Shown here: piece by piece, positions 1-11,753 of the stretch
Layout: each line of letters begins with the position of its first letter
How positions within the stretch are numbered: position 1 is the stretch's first letter
Assembly: GCF_001649575.2 (NCBI RefSeq)
Contig: NC_051439.1
Coordinates: 6,477,940 to 6,541,939 of the forward strand
Origin: Kryptolebias marmoratus
Lineage: Eukaryota; Chordata; Actinopteri; Cyprinodontiformes; Rivulidae
Direction of reading: 5' to 3'
DNA: 64,000 bases
The notes under the pieces: generated by a model
Told to the model about the DNA's origin: nothing
Seen by the model: only the letters and a program-made list of their open reading frames with translations
Databases searched by the model: none
Position numbers and translations under genes: made by a program

Positions 1-1055
1 GCTGCTCAGATTATTCAGAAGGTTAAGGTCCACAGGACTGGAGACAACCTCCCTGGACGTGGACACAAGAGGACAACTGATGATAAACTGAAGAGACGGA
101 TAATATGAACGATAACCAAAGAGCCCAGAACAACTTCCTAAGAGATCAGAGGTGAACTCCAAGGTCAAAGTTCATCAGAGTCAGATCAGACCATCAGTCT
201 GTTTGAGACAAAGTGGACTTAATGGAAGACGACCGAGGAGGACACCAAATCATAAAAAAGACAGACTGGACTAATAAATATGTATTGAGAAGCAACAAAG
301 CTTCTGGGAGAATGTCCTTTGGACAGATGAGACAAAACTGGAGCTTTTTGACAACACGTCCCATCAGCTCTGTGTTCACAGAACCAAACCTGAAACAAAG
401 AAAAGAACCCTGAACCTACAGGGGAACATGGAGGAGGCTCGGTTCTGTTCTGCTTCTGACACAGGGGGTCCTGAATCTGTTCAGGGTCCAATGAAATCTC
501 AAGACTATCAAGGCCTTCTGGAGTAAACTGTGCTGCTCAGAGTCAGAAAGCTTGGTCTCTGTCTCAGGTCATGGCTCCTCCAACAGGATAATGACCCAAA
601 ACACAACTAAAAACACCAAGAATGGCTCAGAACCAAACATTGGACCGTTCTGAAGTGGCCTCTGAGCTCTGATCTAAATCCTGTTGAACATCTGTGGAAG
701 GAGCTGAAACATCTGGAGAAGGAAGCCTTCAAACTTGAGACAGCTGGAGCAGTTTGTTCATGAGGAGTGGGACAAAACACCTGAGGACAGGTGCAGACGT
801 CTCAGAGAGAGGGACAGAAACCACTGGACTCAAGTGATCACCTCAAAAGGTTGTGCAACTAAATATTCAGGGTACCATTGTTTTGTCAAGGCCAGTCTCA
901 TTAGTTTTTCTTTCTTTTTTATGTCTGGTGAACCAAAATTCAAAAGCAATGACTGATTTTCATTAGTTTTTACTAAATTGTTTATTACTTCTATCAGTTT
1001 CAAGTTTTTTTCATTGACCTTTGTGGGTTTATTTTTTATGAGCTAAAGGGACACA
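1..1055 (+). pseudogene. Tc1-like transposase relic (left edge truncated)
   Basis: A decayed Tc1/mariner transposase on the plus strand, cut by the window edge. Conceptual reading in shifting frames gives DDE landmarks: a 'WTDETKLE'-like stretch near 330, a 'QDNDPKH'-like stretch near 583-605, and '[13 protein letters not shown]' at about 670-710, which carries the final glutamate of the DD34E triad. The last part (735-956) keeps an open frame typical of the transposase C terminus. Stops and frameshifts elsewhere show it is dead. It sits in a psen1 intron. The right end of the element is approximate. Confidence 0.8.
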
Positions 1056-1615
1056 ACTAGTTTGTGTCTGTATATACTTTGTTCTTTTGTTTTTACCTAA
1101 CACTTAGAAAAAGTGAACCTAGATGCCACAATGTCAGATAAACTACACACATTTATACAATATATAAAACAATGAAACTTTATCATTTTTTAAAAATATT
1201 TTTATTTTGAGAGTTAAGCAAATTTTGTGGGTTTCTCACATTTTGTTTAGTAGGAGAGATGATTTACTCCCCTGGTTGTGAAGGTTGCAGACACCTGGAC
1301 ATGTCAACACGTTGTAAACCTGCAATACAACAGGTTTGCACTAGGTGGAGTTAATGTTGCGTTGTTTACTTTATAGCATCACTCCATAGTCTGACTACCA
1401 GAACAGAAATCTAATTTTAGGATGACAGAGCCCTCTTCTGGTTCGTTAAATGTAAACCTAACAGTTTTTAATTGTTGCTATTATCCAAAGAAATTGAACA
1501 CTCCTAATATGTAGGGCAACTTTAAATAAAACCAAAGATAAATTTAACACATATGTATGTTTATTAATTTCATATGCTGTAAATATTGAATGTGTCTTTG
1601 TATCACCCCCCTTAG
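956..1615 (+). other. psen1 intron remainder; nothing else seen
   Basis: AT-rich intronic sequence between the Tc1 relic and the first psen1 exon in the window. The acceptor is a short pyrimidine run followed by TTAG just before 1616. No coding or structured RNA signal was recognised. Confidence 0.5.
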
Positions 1616-4496
1616 GATCTACACACCATTCCCTGAAAAAACGGACACAGTCGCTGAGAGAGCCGTCAACTCTATCCTGAATGCCACCATCATGATTACT
1701 GTCATCATCGTTATGACTTTCGTGCTGGTGCTTTTGTACAAGTACCGCTGTTATAAGGTACAGACTAACACTTCATTGAATGAATACAGGTCCAGCTTAA
1801 TAAATGAGAATATCACTGAAAAGTTCATTTATTTCTGTCAATCAACTCTTATAGATTCATTACACACATATTAAAATATTTCATGCATTTGTTTCTGTTC
1901 ATTTCTTGTTAAATCATGAATTAACTGTGGATATTTTGGAATTCACATTTGGCAGGTTGAAACAAACCCTAGTAACTTTATATTGAATTAACTAACATTT
2001 ACCACTTTAATCTTTTGTTTCTCAGGTGATCCATGGCTGGCTCTTCCTCTCCTCCCTCCTCTTGCTCTTCTTCTTTTCCTACATCTACCTCACGTAAGTC
2101 ATACACTTAAATCAGATTTATAATAGATTTTTCTATGCCAAGCTTTCCAGTTCCTGGTGATGTTATACAGTATCGCTGTCGTATCTTTGTGCTTGGCATT
2201 AGAGAGGTTTTCAAAACCTACAATGTGGCAATGGACTACTTCACCCTGGCAATAATAATTTGGAACTTTGGAGTGGTGGGCATGATGTGTATTCACTGGA
2301 AGGGACCTCTGCGGCTCCAGCAGGCCTACCTCATCATGATCAGTGCGCTAATGGCCCTGGTTTTCATCAAGTACCTGCCAGAGTGGACCGCCTGGCTCAT
2401 ATTAGTAGTCATATCTGTCTATGGTAAGTCCTCTAGTCTACGGTACTTCTTAACCTCTGTGTACTTTTCTGTCAGTCTACCCCAGGGCAACTGTGGCTAC
2501 AATGTAGCTCACCACCATCAGTGTGTGAAAGTGTGGATGAATGGGTGAATGACTGTCTGTAGTGTAAAGTGCTTTGGGATCCTTGGATAAAGTGCTATAC
2601 AAGTGCAAACCATTTACCATTTAGCTGGGAAAGCTCAAATTTTTATTTATTTATTTTTTTTACCATTTTTTGAAAATAATATGATACAGCAGTCTTTGTT
2701 TGATTTTTACCACTTGATAAAAAGAGAGACACACTAAGCTTTTTGCCGCTTTAAGAGAAAAACTCCACCCACCCACCCCTCATCTGCTGCTTGCTCCAGA
2801 GTCGGGTTGTGGGGGCAGCAGCGTGAGCAGGGACGCCCAGATATCTCTTCCTGCAGTCACCTCTTCTAGCTCTTCCGGGAGGATTGCAAGGCATTCCCAG
2901 GCCAGCCAATACACCTAGGCTGGGTCTTTCCAGGGGTCTCCTCTCAGTTGGACATGTCTGGAACACCTCCCTTACTAGATGCCCAACCCATGTCAACTGG
3001 TTCCTCTCGATGTGGAGGAGCAGTGGCTCTACCCCGAGTTCCTCATGGATAAGAAAATTTCTCACCCTGCCTCTAAGGGAGAGCCTAGCTACCCTGTGGA
3101 GAGAACACATTTTGACTGCTTGGTCTGAGGCTTTGTTATTTTTGGTCACTACCTAGTTCATAACCATAAATGAGAGTAGACCGTAGACAGACCAGTAAAC
3201 AGAGAGCTTTGCCTTGCAGCTCAGCTCCCTCTTCATCACAACAGACCAGTACAGAGAACACATTACTAATGGCTTTGCTTTGTTTTTCATCTCTTAGGAT
3301 TTGGTTAGAAGTTAGGATTCTGTTCTCTATATACCTATATTTATATCCCAAAAATAAACATATTTATAATGGTAAATAGTGCAGTTAGTTATCACCTGGT
3401 TTGGTGAGTTGACATCATAGTGTTGTGAGTGGACGTAGACCCACTGCAGCATATTGTCACAAACACACACTGTGCTGTGTAGGTTTCCGACTGGTTGGCA
3501 AAATACCCCAATGTTGTGTTGAAGTATAGTGTGAAAAGCTCAGAAAATCTGACAAACAGAACAAACAATGGAAATGCCTACAAGTTGTTGTGCACATGGG
3601 TGTACACAAAGGTTTTTTTTTAGGAACTGGGGCATTAAATTTTTGTAGATTTCCTAAAGAAAAAGAGCAAAAAACTGAGCTGGCAGATCGCTGTTGGGTA
3701 CAGAGACAACTCACAAAATGGGAGCCATCAGATGCATGTTATTACAGCATGTTATTTTTATTTATTCATTTTTTATTTGTTCAAATGTTAACTTGACGAG
3801 TCAAACCTACACTATATCAACAGCACCTATATGTATGTGGCAGTCGAGCTTGTGCTAGAGTGTGTTGAATGAAATTAACAGAGACAGGATCATCAATAAA
3901 AACTACTATTACTTAATTTATACTTTCCGTACTTAATGTTCATTTTCTGCCAAACTGTGTAGTTCACATGCCAAAAATCAAAACAAAAACATGTAATGGG
4001 TCTATTCACCTGTCTGTTGTTATTACAGATGATCTGTTCTTACATTATTTCTCTGACTTTTGTCGTCTTTCTTCTGTCAGATCTGTTGGCAGTGCTCTGT
4101 CCTATAGGGCCTCTGAGGATCCTTGTTGAGACGGCCCAGGAGAGAAATGAACCCATCTTTCCAGCTCTTATCTACTCATGTAAGATGGACACTGATACAA
4201 GCCCTTTATTATTTATTTATTTTTTTAAATTTATTTATTGCGCCTTATAGTCCAAAGAATACAGTAGTTCATATGCCTCTGGATATTCTTCAACCCCTAA
4301 TTATTTTTATATAAAACAGCGCTAAAACTAAATAAGAGAAGATAAAGCTGTCAAAAAAAGCATAGAGTAACACAACGCTTGAGAATAGAACGGTGTCAAG
4401 ATATATTGCCAGACGCTACAGCATAAAACATCAGTCTGCCGATGTGAGGGTCAGAATTGAAAATAATGAAGGCATAATTTTGCCACACATCAAAGC

Positions 4497-4589
<93 letters not shown>

Positions 4590-7499
4590 ATAAACTCATT
4601 CATCCAGCTTCGTCTTCTCAATGAGCTGAGAAGACGAAGCACCAGAGAGATGAAGAAGTATTCAAACAGAACAATAAAACTTTAATTTGACTGTTTTACA
4701 GCAGTTACATTCTAATACAAATAAAAACACTCATAAAAAACATTGTGCAATATGAACTAATTTTGCGTTGATTTGGCTAAACTGCACTTCCTGTTTTGAC
4801 GACTTTGCAGGCAGCTGTTGGATCCGTAATAGTTCTCAAGGAAAAACAACACACAAAATGTGTGAAGTGTTTGGCTGGGCCAGGACACAGTTGTTTTTTG
4901 TTACACAATCATTCCAGTTCATCTAATTTTACTAATTTTACTTTCTTTAATGCAAGGTTCAGAGTCATGCCTGTTTTATGTTCAGGTTGAAGCTAATTGA
5001 ACAATATAGTTAAGTTCAAATTAATCCCAGCACTGTTATCTTTTTTAAATTTTGACACTTTGTTGTTATTAAATCACTCTTTTCTTCCTCAGCTACGATG
5101 GTCTGGCTTGTGAACATGGCCGACACTGACAGGCCAAAGAGGAGCTCAGAAGAAGCAGGTTCACCCCAACAGGAGACACAAGAAGGTAAGTCAACATATG
5201 TCTGACTGATCACAGTTAAATCCACTTCCAGATGGGAGTCTTTCTTCCTCCTGGATTCTGACTGACTTTACTTATCAGCAGCCGTGGCATCTCCAGTGCC
5301 TTCGAGTCCATCACAGGATAATGGCGGCTTCACGTCCTCCTGGGTCAGACAGCAGCAGCACCAGCTGGGGCCACTTCAGTCCACTGAGGAGACCAGACGT
5401 GAGATCCAACAGATGCCCTCTGCTCGTCCCCCAGTTGAAGACGATGAGGAGGAGAGTGAGTGCTGAATACAGACAATTGATTAGTTCAGATATACTTTAA
5501 ATCTGTGTTTCATAGGTATAAGTATTCAACAGGTCAAATACTTGAATATTGCAGTCAACTTGACTATTATCTTTCATGTCTATTTTTAGTTTTTCCTATA
5601 CTTTGTTTTAGTCTTTATAATGAACAATCTTGTAAAAATGTTAGGATACTTTTTTATCAATTGTCCAAGTTTGAAGCCAATACTTTAAAATCTGTAGGAG
5701 TTTGCTCAAATCTAAAGGCTGTAAATGCCCCCCCCCCCAAAAAAAAAAAAAAAAAAAATACTGTCAAATTCATTATTTTAATTTAAAATGACCAACTTCC
5801 TGTTTGTTTGAGGTCAGTGGTGTTTGAGACATTTATGTAGTTCTTGGTGAGCTGAATAAGTTTACCAAATTTCAAACTTTTACATCAAAGTAAGGGAATA
5901 GAAAATGTTTGTTTGAACATTTCTAGTGGGGAGCTGTTCAGCTATTTTACCACATCAACACATTTTGCATATGTACGTATGTAACAGTTGTCCACAAAAA
6001 ACATTTTGGTGCAGATTAGATGAAATCCGTGGAAGTTAAAATAATATTACCAAGATCAAAGTTTGTCCCAAGACCATGCCCACATTCAGAAGCATACTTA
6101 CTCAAGATGATGCTGAAAAACTGGTCCATACTTTCATCACCTGCAGACTAGACTGTTGTAATGCCAGTTTAGCCAGGTGTCCAAACTACGCCTTAAAAAT
6201 CTCACCGCTTATTCAGAACGCTGCCGCACGACCATATTTCTCCTGTTTTAACCTCTCTGCATTTTCTTCCAGTGACTACCAGAATCAATGCAAAATCCTC
6301 CTCATTCCATTTAAAGCACTGAATAGCCTAGCTCCAACATATTTTAATCAACTAATTGTCTCTTACAGAACTAGAACAGTTCGCCCACATTCAGGTCTCG
6401 TAGTTGTTCCAAGATTCTCTAAAACTAGACCACTTTTAATGGTTTTATTGAATCTGTGTTTCTTGTTTTATATGTTTAATCATGTACTCTTATGCATGCT
6501 TTATAAAAGGAAGTTGAGTTCTGTGATTACTCAAAATTTTACTGAGAGTTTGAAAATCTTTACAAATTTCCTGTGAGAGAAGGAGCCACATATGCTTCCT
6601 GTGATGGTCCAAAAAAAGTTTCATGTTTGATGATTTAAAAAATATAATTTTGCAGTCTCTTGCTCTTTAGATGAGTCGTTTATAATGAGTTGTTTATGCT
6701 CCCCCTTCATTCTGGTGTAAAGTCCAGTTAGTTGAACATGTGAAATCACAGATATGCTGCTTTACTTCCTCCCACTGAGCGTCCTATCCTCTGAACACAT
6801 CTAACATCTCTGGGGTGTTTTATGTGTTTCTCTTTTTGTGAAATTATTATGTTGCCTTCTTTAGTCAGAACAGATTAGGAAGCAATTATTTATGGCAATT
6901 GCTAGTTTTCCTTCTTCACTCTTCAGTATTTGGAAGTCCTGGGCTCTTTCTAACTTAAATCTGTGGTAAATATGGGGTCGGAGCTCGTTTTTACAGTAAT
7001 TACAGCTGTGAGACGCTGCAGGCTGTTGCGTTGAGCCGAAACTGCTTGAATTGACTCCACCCTAAATGTGGCGACCTTCTGTGTTGTCAGGGGGTGTGAA
7101 GCTGGGGCTCGGAGATTTCATCTTCTACAGCATGCTGGTGGGGAAGGCCTCAGTCACGGCCGGCGGTGACTGGAACACCACGCTCGCCTGCTTCGTAGCC
7201 ATCCTCATTGTGAGTAAGCAGCTGCTGCTTCAGCCACAGAGACCTTGGTTTGATTGTTTAATGGTGTGTTTTTCTTCACAGATGAGTTTCTCTGGAAGAT
7301 AATAATTAAATGTGTTTTGTTTTGTCTGTGTTTGCACCTGCAGGGCTTATGTCTGACCCTCCTCCTCCTCGCCATCTTCAAGAAAGCTCTGCCCGCTCTG
7401 CCCATTTCTATTTTCTTTGGGCTCGTCTTTTACTTTGCCACAGGTAATTTGGTTCGGCCCTTCATGGACAAGCTGGCGCTACACCAGTTCTACATTTAG
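1616..7499 (+). CDS. psen1: presenilin-1, catalytic subunit of gamma-secretase (3' eight coding exons)
   Basis: Presenilin is the aspartyl protease of the gamma-secretase complex, which cleaves Notch, APP and other type I membrane proteins inside the membrane. Coding exons: 1616-1757, 2026-2093, 2203-2423, 4081-4179, 5093-5185, 5282-5455 (or from 5279), 7091-7209, 7344-7499. They join in one frame and give 356 residues to a TAG stop; the last residues are HQFYI. The first catalytic Asp opens exon 4081 (VY-D-LLAV), the second is in GLGDFIFY at about 7106, and the PAL motif lies in the last exon (KALPALPIS). The loop exon begins [10 protein letters not shown], which favours psen1 over psen2. 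The acidic loop (5093-5455) is poorly conserved, as usual. TM1 and the N terminus lie left of the window. Slight oddities: IFFGLVF where mammals have ITFGLVF, and [10 protein letters not shown] near the C terminus, which is psen2-like. Confidence 0.96.
2203..2423 (+). CDS. psen1: psen1 exon with TM4-TM6 region
   Basis: This exon begins inside codon T-E-V after acceptor cattag and ends at CTATG before gtaagt. It encodes [12 protein letters not shown], the [20 protein letters not shown] segment and the [11 protein letters not shown] run that is nearly invariant in vertebrate presenilins. The split codon at its end becomes the catalytic Asp when joined to exon 4081. Confidence 0.95.
2540..2625. 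repeat. dispersed fish repeat tail
   Basis: The GTGTGAAAGTGTGGATGAAT start and the later 'AAAGTGCTTTGGGATCC' and 'CCATTTACCATTTA' end resemble a repeat tail I know as widespread in teleost introns. It lies in a psen1 intron. The family name was not determined. Confidence 0.55.
2785..3262 (-). pseudogene. LINE (non-LTR retrotransposon) 3' relic
   Basis: On the minus strand this reads as the C-terminal end of a fish LINE reverse transcriptase [34 protein letters not shown] and [13 protein letters not shown]. It is truncated and frameshifted. The same family occurs at 16510-17500 (minus), 46950-47690 (plus) and 63853-64000 (minus). It lies in a psen1 intron. Confidence 0.75.
3567..3745 (+). pseudogene. 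THAP-type zinc finger remnant
   Basis: A plus-strand start near 3567 reads [13 protein letters not shown], then after a frameshift at the T-run (about 3611) [19 protein letters not shown] and KWEPSDA. The order C-x4-C, FxRFPKxxE, W and KWxPS matches the THAP C2CH DNA-binding domain. The closing C and H are not convincing, and only one exon-sized piece is present inside a psen1 intron. It is probably left by a P-element- or hAT-like transposon carrying a THAP domain. Confidence 0.45.
4498..4582. repeat. (CA)n(TA)n microsatellite
   Basis: About ten CA units followed by about 32 TA units in a psen1 intron. Confidence 0.97.
4607..4640. repeat. perfect 14-bp inverted repeat (hairpin)
   Basis: GCTTCGTCTTCTCA, a six-base loop ATGAGC, then TGAGAAGACGAAGC. 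The arms are perfectly complementary. It lies in a psen1 intron just after the microsatellite. Confidence 0.9.
5725..5759. repeat. poly-C/poly-A run
   Basis: A run of C followed by a run of A in a psen1 intron; likely slippage-prone. Confidence 0.9.
6070..6450 (+). pseudogene. LINE (L2/Rex-like) reverse transcriptase C-terminal relic
   Basis: The plus-strand ORF includes [48 protein letters not shown] and PTYF. This order is the C terminus of an L2- or Rex-like LINE ORF2 as seen in many fish. It lies between two psen1 exons and is truncated at both ends. Confidence 0.8.
7091..7209 (+). CDS. psen1: psen1 exon with second catalytic aspartate
   Basis: The exon follows acceptor gtcag and ends at CTCATT before gtgagt. 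It encodes [20 protein letters not shown], with the GxGD motif of intramembrane aspartyl proteases, then [16 protein letters not shown]. Joining it to the preceding and following exons keeps the frame. Confidence 0.96.
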
Positions 7500-10400
7500 C
7501 AGGAACCTGCCCTGATGTTCATCATCACAGCTCTCTGACCAACAACACGAGAGCATTCCCCACGGATCGAAAGGAGGAGCTCCTTCCTGATCTCCTCACA
7601 TCCCCTCCTAAGAACCTGTGATGCCAGGACACAAGTTGTGTTTTGCTCTGCCTTTGTTTCTGGCACCAAGAGAGAGCATTCCCCACAGCAACTGTTCTTA
7701 AAGATTTTATTTCACTTTTAAACCAAGAAGTGACATTTCTCGCTCAGAGTGAAATTTTGTTTGACTGCAGCGGTCTCAGGCACAATCCAGACTTAAGTGG
7801 GAACATTTTATCCTAATTATTGCAGGGAAGCTTTGCAGCGGCCCGTCTGCTCTGTATTTCATCAACACCCTGCTTCACATCCAGACATATTCAAACCTGG
7901 GAGCTTCCCGGTACAACCAATCCTCTCCAACTGGGGCCTCACTTTATGGTTGGGCGATTGGACAAATATATCAACCATCAGCCATTGGAGTCTTTTGTCA
8001 GTAATTGCTTTTCTTTATAAAGGACATTTTTCTTTCTTTTTTTTTAGCTAGTTTGACTTTTCCTTTTAAAGGTTTTGACTTGTAAATAAATTTACAATTC
8101 AAATTCAAACCTCAGCAGGCTGTAAAACACTGATTGTGTGCAGTCCACCTCACTTATTTCCAGCAACAACACCTCTGTCTGTCAGACAGCCGCTCAGCCT
8201 GTTGAACTGACTCCTCCAAATTCAACCACTAGACTTGTTTTATTTGTGTTTTGGTTATCAGTGAAATTCTGTGGCAGATTTCTCACATCAGCTTTGCACC
8301 AAACCAGAGGCACCACAGACGAGGCTTGATTTTTGCAGCTTAGCCACATCAGATGTACCTTTTTTCATGTCATTTACACAGTTTTAGTTTATTGCCCAAC
8401 CCTACTTCACATCCAGACCTAGTCATAGCTGTCCAGCCAGTCCTCTCCACCTGGGGCCTTCCTCAGGGACACCTAGATGTTGAGAGAAGGAAGAGTAGTT
8501 CATTAAATCTCGTTTTAAAGGCTTCAACAAAGCATCTTTCTTATCACAAAGTCTATTTTCTTCACTTTCAACCTGAACCCAAGAACACATCGCACTAAAG
8601 GACAGTCTAAAGATGATACTACTGGTAGTTAGAAATGTGTAGTTTGATTGTGTTTGAGATGTCAGTCACCAGAATGTGCTTTGCTCACTGCTGTTAGTGG
8701 TAAAAATGTTTATTTTTCTTTCATTTTTAGAAACAAAATGTCCAAGTGCTGCAACTTGACTGACTTAACCACAAAAAGGAGAGCTTTTTTTTTCCTTCTT
8801 CTTCTTTTTATGTGGAAAGTGAAATAATTTTCTTTGTAGATTTGTACTCAGATTTCTTGTGGGGTTTCACCATGTTTTCTGCCCTCAGCGTCACGGTTGA
8901 AAATTCAGGCTTCAAGTGGGAGGAAGCGACACGCAGTGATAAACTCGCCCCAGAGAAATGTCGGCCATGTTCTGGTAGCCGCTGAGCAGTCGGAGAATCA
9001 GTGCCTTGCTCAAGGGCATTTCAGTACTTGTTGTTGTTACTATGTGACATAATTGTGTTTATTTTTTTTCCTTCCAGAAATTGAGCTTTTTTTCCCCCAC
9101 TCTGTCCAGGGATTGTAACTTTGTGGTCATCTGGTCACAAACTCAAAAACCTTTATCTGCCCTCACAATGCTCGCCTGGTGCTGGTTCAAACTATGCTAT
9201 GTCAGACATTGAAATAATTTCAGCTGTACACACTTAATGATGTTTCTTTGTCTGTTTGTTCTTCAGTGTGCTAAAGAAAAAAAATCTTTGAAACGTGGAT
9301 TTTACTTTTAATTGGGTTCCTGTTGGCTTTTAAAAAAGAAACTGAAAAATGTGAACCTTGTTTCCGATTGTTGACAGAAAGTCGGCATTCTGGACTTCTA
9401 AATTAGTGAGGAGATTAAGCTTCATTTGATTTTTGAATTTGTGGACCTCAGTTTCTCTCTCTTTTTTTTTTTAATTAACTAATCTCAATAGATTAAGCGT
9501 TATTTTTTTCCCCTATATTACATTAAAACAAACCAAAAAAATTGTCTTAGGAAAAAAAAAAACAACCCATGAATGAATGTGATAATATTGAACAAGAGGA
9601 CCAGCTGCACTGATTGCTTCTATTTGTTGCAATTAGTTTTCATGCCTGTAGAGTAGTGAAGTCCAGAGGCTACAACACACCTGTTTCACTGGGCCGCGAC
9701 AAAATTGCAAGAAAACAGGTAAATTTCCCATTGCAGTCTCACTGAATTAAAACTGAGTGTTTGCAACCAAACGACCAGCAAGCACGTGGGCCAGATTTTA
9801 AAAAGAAAAGCATGTTCACAACTTGCAAAACTGCATTCTTGCCCATGCACATTATTTTGTTGGCCACCTCAGCCCCCATGTTTATGCTTCGTTCCACCAG
9901 AGTACACTTTGGAAATGAAGATGAGCAGATTTAGACAGTTATTTTTTTTTTAACATTAGTGCAGTTTTTAAGCCTGGACATGTTTTCTGTCAGAGAAGAG
10001 CTCTGGTTCAGGGGTCTAAATACAGCTCTAACATTCTTGAGGCAGGTTGGAGACACCTGCAACAAAATTGCAACTATTTTAAGATCAAATTTGTTTTGAA
10101 CATGTTCAAAATTCAAGCAACAAGACTTTGAGCCTTTGCAAGTCACACAGGAAAATTGAGAACCAACATGAACGTTTCGAGACATTTTGGAGACTTCCTC
10201 GTGAGTGCTGTTCACCAACTAGTCTCAGGAGTCGCAGCCCAGTGAAATACTGGAATAAGATTTAAGAGTTTTTCCCGTTTTGTTTTTAGGGAAGTCATTG
10301 TGTGACTGGCTTTTTTTTTGTACTTCGCATGCTTTTATGTTTGTTATGCCAGGGTGTTCTGATTCAGATTTTGTTCTTTTTTAAATAAACTAAAAATTGA
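7500..10400 (+). other. psen1: psen1 3' UTR and downstream sequence
   Basis: No coding region was recognised here. AATAAA signals lie at 8085-8090 and 10384-10389, so the 3' UTR could be about 0.6 kb, or about 2.9 kb if the distal site is used. The distal version would include a MITE-like inverted-repeat element at 9684-10250. Runs of T and A are frequent. The UTR length is inference; RNA ends would settle it. Confidence 0.55.
9684..10250. mobile_element. MITE-like element with terminal inverted repeats
   Basis: The left end TTTCACTGGGCCGCGAC (from 9684) is mirrored by GTCGCAGCCCAGTGAAA at about 10231-10247, with one mismatch over 17 bases. About 530 bp between the arms have no coding sequence of note. 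It lies downstream of psen1, within the possible long 3' UTR. The target-site duplication was not clear. Confidence 0.6.
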
Positions 10401-10617
10401 AATTTCACTGCTTGTCTGTAATGTGACATGCAGACTTAAGAGGACTTCATTTTGATTTCATAGCTGAAATCAGTCGAGAGTTTGAGAGCTATAGAAAGGG
10501 CATTGTCAAAGCAACTGTGAAACAGCTGAATTGCAGTTAGCAATAATCCTAAAGTTTACCTTTTTCAGCAGTTATTAATATAAAAAGATTGTACAATGAA
10601 AATAATTTAAAATAATT

Positions 10618-11753
10618 TACAACCCCAGTTCTGTCAAGTTGAAACTTGTAAAATTGAGAAATTTTACCATTTTTTTGTGGGAAAAAAGTAACTTTAAATT
10701 TTACGGCAGCACCCACATCTCAAAAAAGTTGGAACAGGGTTAACAAAAAGTCGTAAAAGTAAGTTTTACAACTAATTGGGTTAATTAGCAACAGGGCAGT
10801 CAGAGGACTGGGTGTTTAAAGAGCAATTTAGAGAGGCTGAATCTCTTAGACGTAAAAATGAGCAGAGGTTCACCAGTCTGTGAAAAACCAAGTAAAAATT
10901 GTGGAACAATTTTAGAATAATGTTCCTCAATAAAGAATTAGGAATACTTTAAATATCCCATTATTTACAGTTCATAATATCAAAAGATTTCAAGAATCTG
11001 GAGAAATCTCTGTGCTTCTCTGGACTAAAGCTCATTTAAAATCGACTGAGACAAAGTAGAAAACTGTTCTGTGGTCACATGAATTGAAGTTTGAAATTCT
11101 TTTTGGAAACCAATCATTCATCCATTTTCTTTACTTTCTTTTTCGGGCAAAGTTGCAGGGAAGCTGGTCCTATCTCCAGCAGTTGTGCAAAAAGAGGGGA
11201 CGCCCTGGACCAGTCCTGTTTGAAATCACGGAGACCAATTTTTCTGTACTAAAGAGGAAAGGGACGGTCCGGCCTGTTATCAGTCAAACAGTTCAAAAGC
11301 CTGCCTCTCTGATGGTATGGGGTTGCAGTAGTGTCACTGACATGGGTTGGAAAGACGCCATCAATGCAGAACAATATATAAGATTTTAGAACAACATATA
11401 CTCCCATCTAGATAAGGTCTTTTTCAGTAAAGTTCTTACATATTTCATCAAGACAATGTTAAACCTCAGACTGCATCATTCCAGCAGCATGGCTTCATAG
11501 TAGAAGAGTCCAGGAGCTGAACTGACCTGCCTGCAGTCCAGAAAAGAAAGAGATGCTCCACATTGGGGAATATGAACCTATAGCAACTTTTTTGGCAGTG
11601 TGTTGCAGCCTATTACCTTTTGTTTTCCTGAAAATGGTGCAATTTCCTAATTTAAACATTTTATAAAGTTTAGGATAAGATTTGCAAATCATTGCATTCT
11701 GTTTTTATTTACAGCTTACACAACCTCCCAGCTTCTTTGGAATTGGGGTTGTA
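10618..11753 (+). mobile_element. Tc1/mariner-type DNA transposon relic, ends present
   Basis: The left end TACAACCCCAGTT and right end AATTGGGGTTGTA form terminal inverted repeats. Internally, 11300-11390 reads ASLMVWGCSSV and INAEQYIRF, transposase-like motifs, followed by a degenerate stretch shared almost base for base with 59930-60055. It has many stops and is a dead copy. Two more fragments of the family are at 44655-44880 and 59885-60400. Confidence 0.7.

Noticed and set aside
4393..4593. ORF ending in Tyr-Ile repeats
   Set aside because: Translation of a CA/TA microsatellite.
1616..7499. Assignment as presenilin-2
   Set aside because: A few residues (MMCIHW, NLVRPF) are psen2-like, but the loop start [14 protein letters not shown] and [17 protein letters not shown] fit psen1, and papilin is the psen1 neighbour in mammals.
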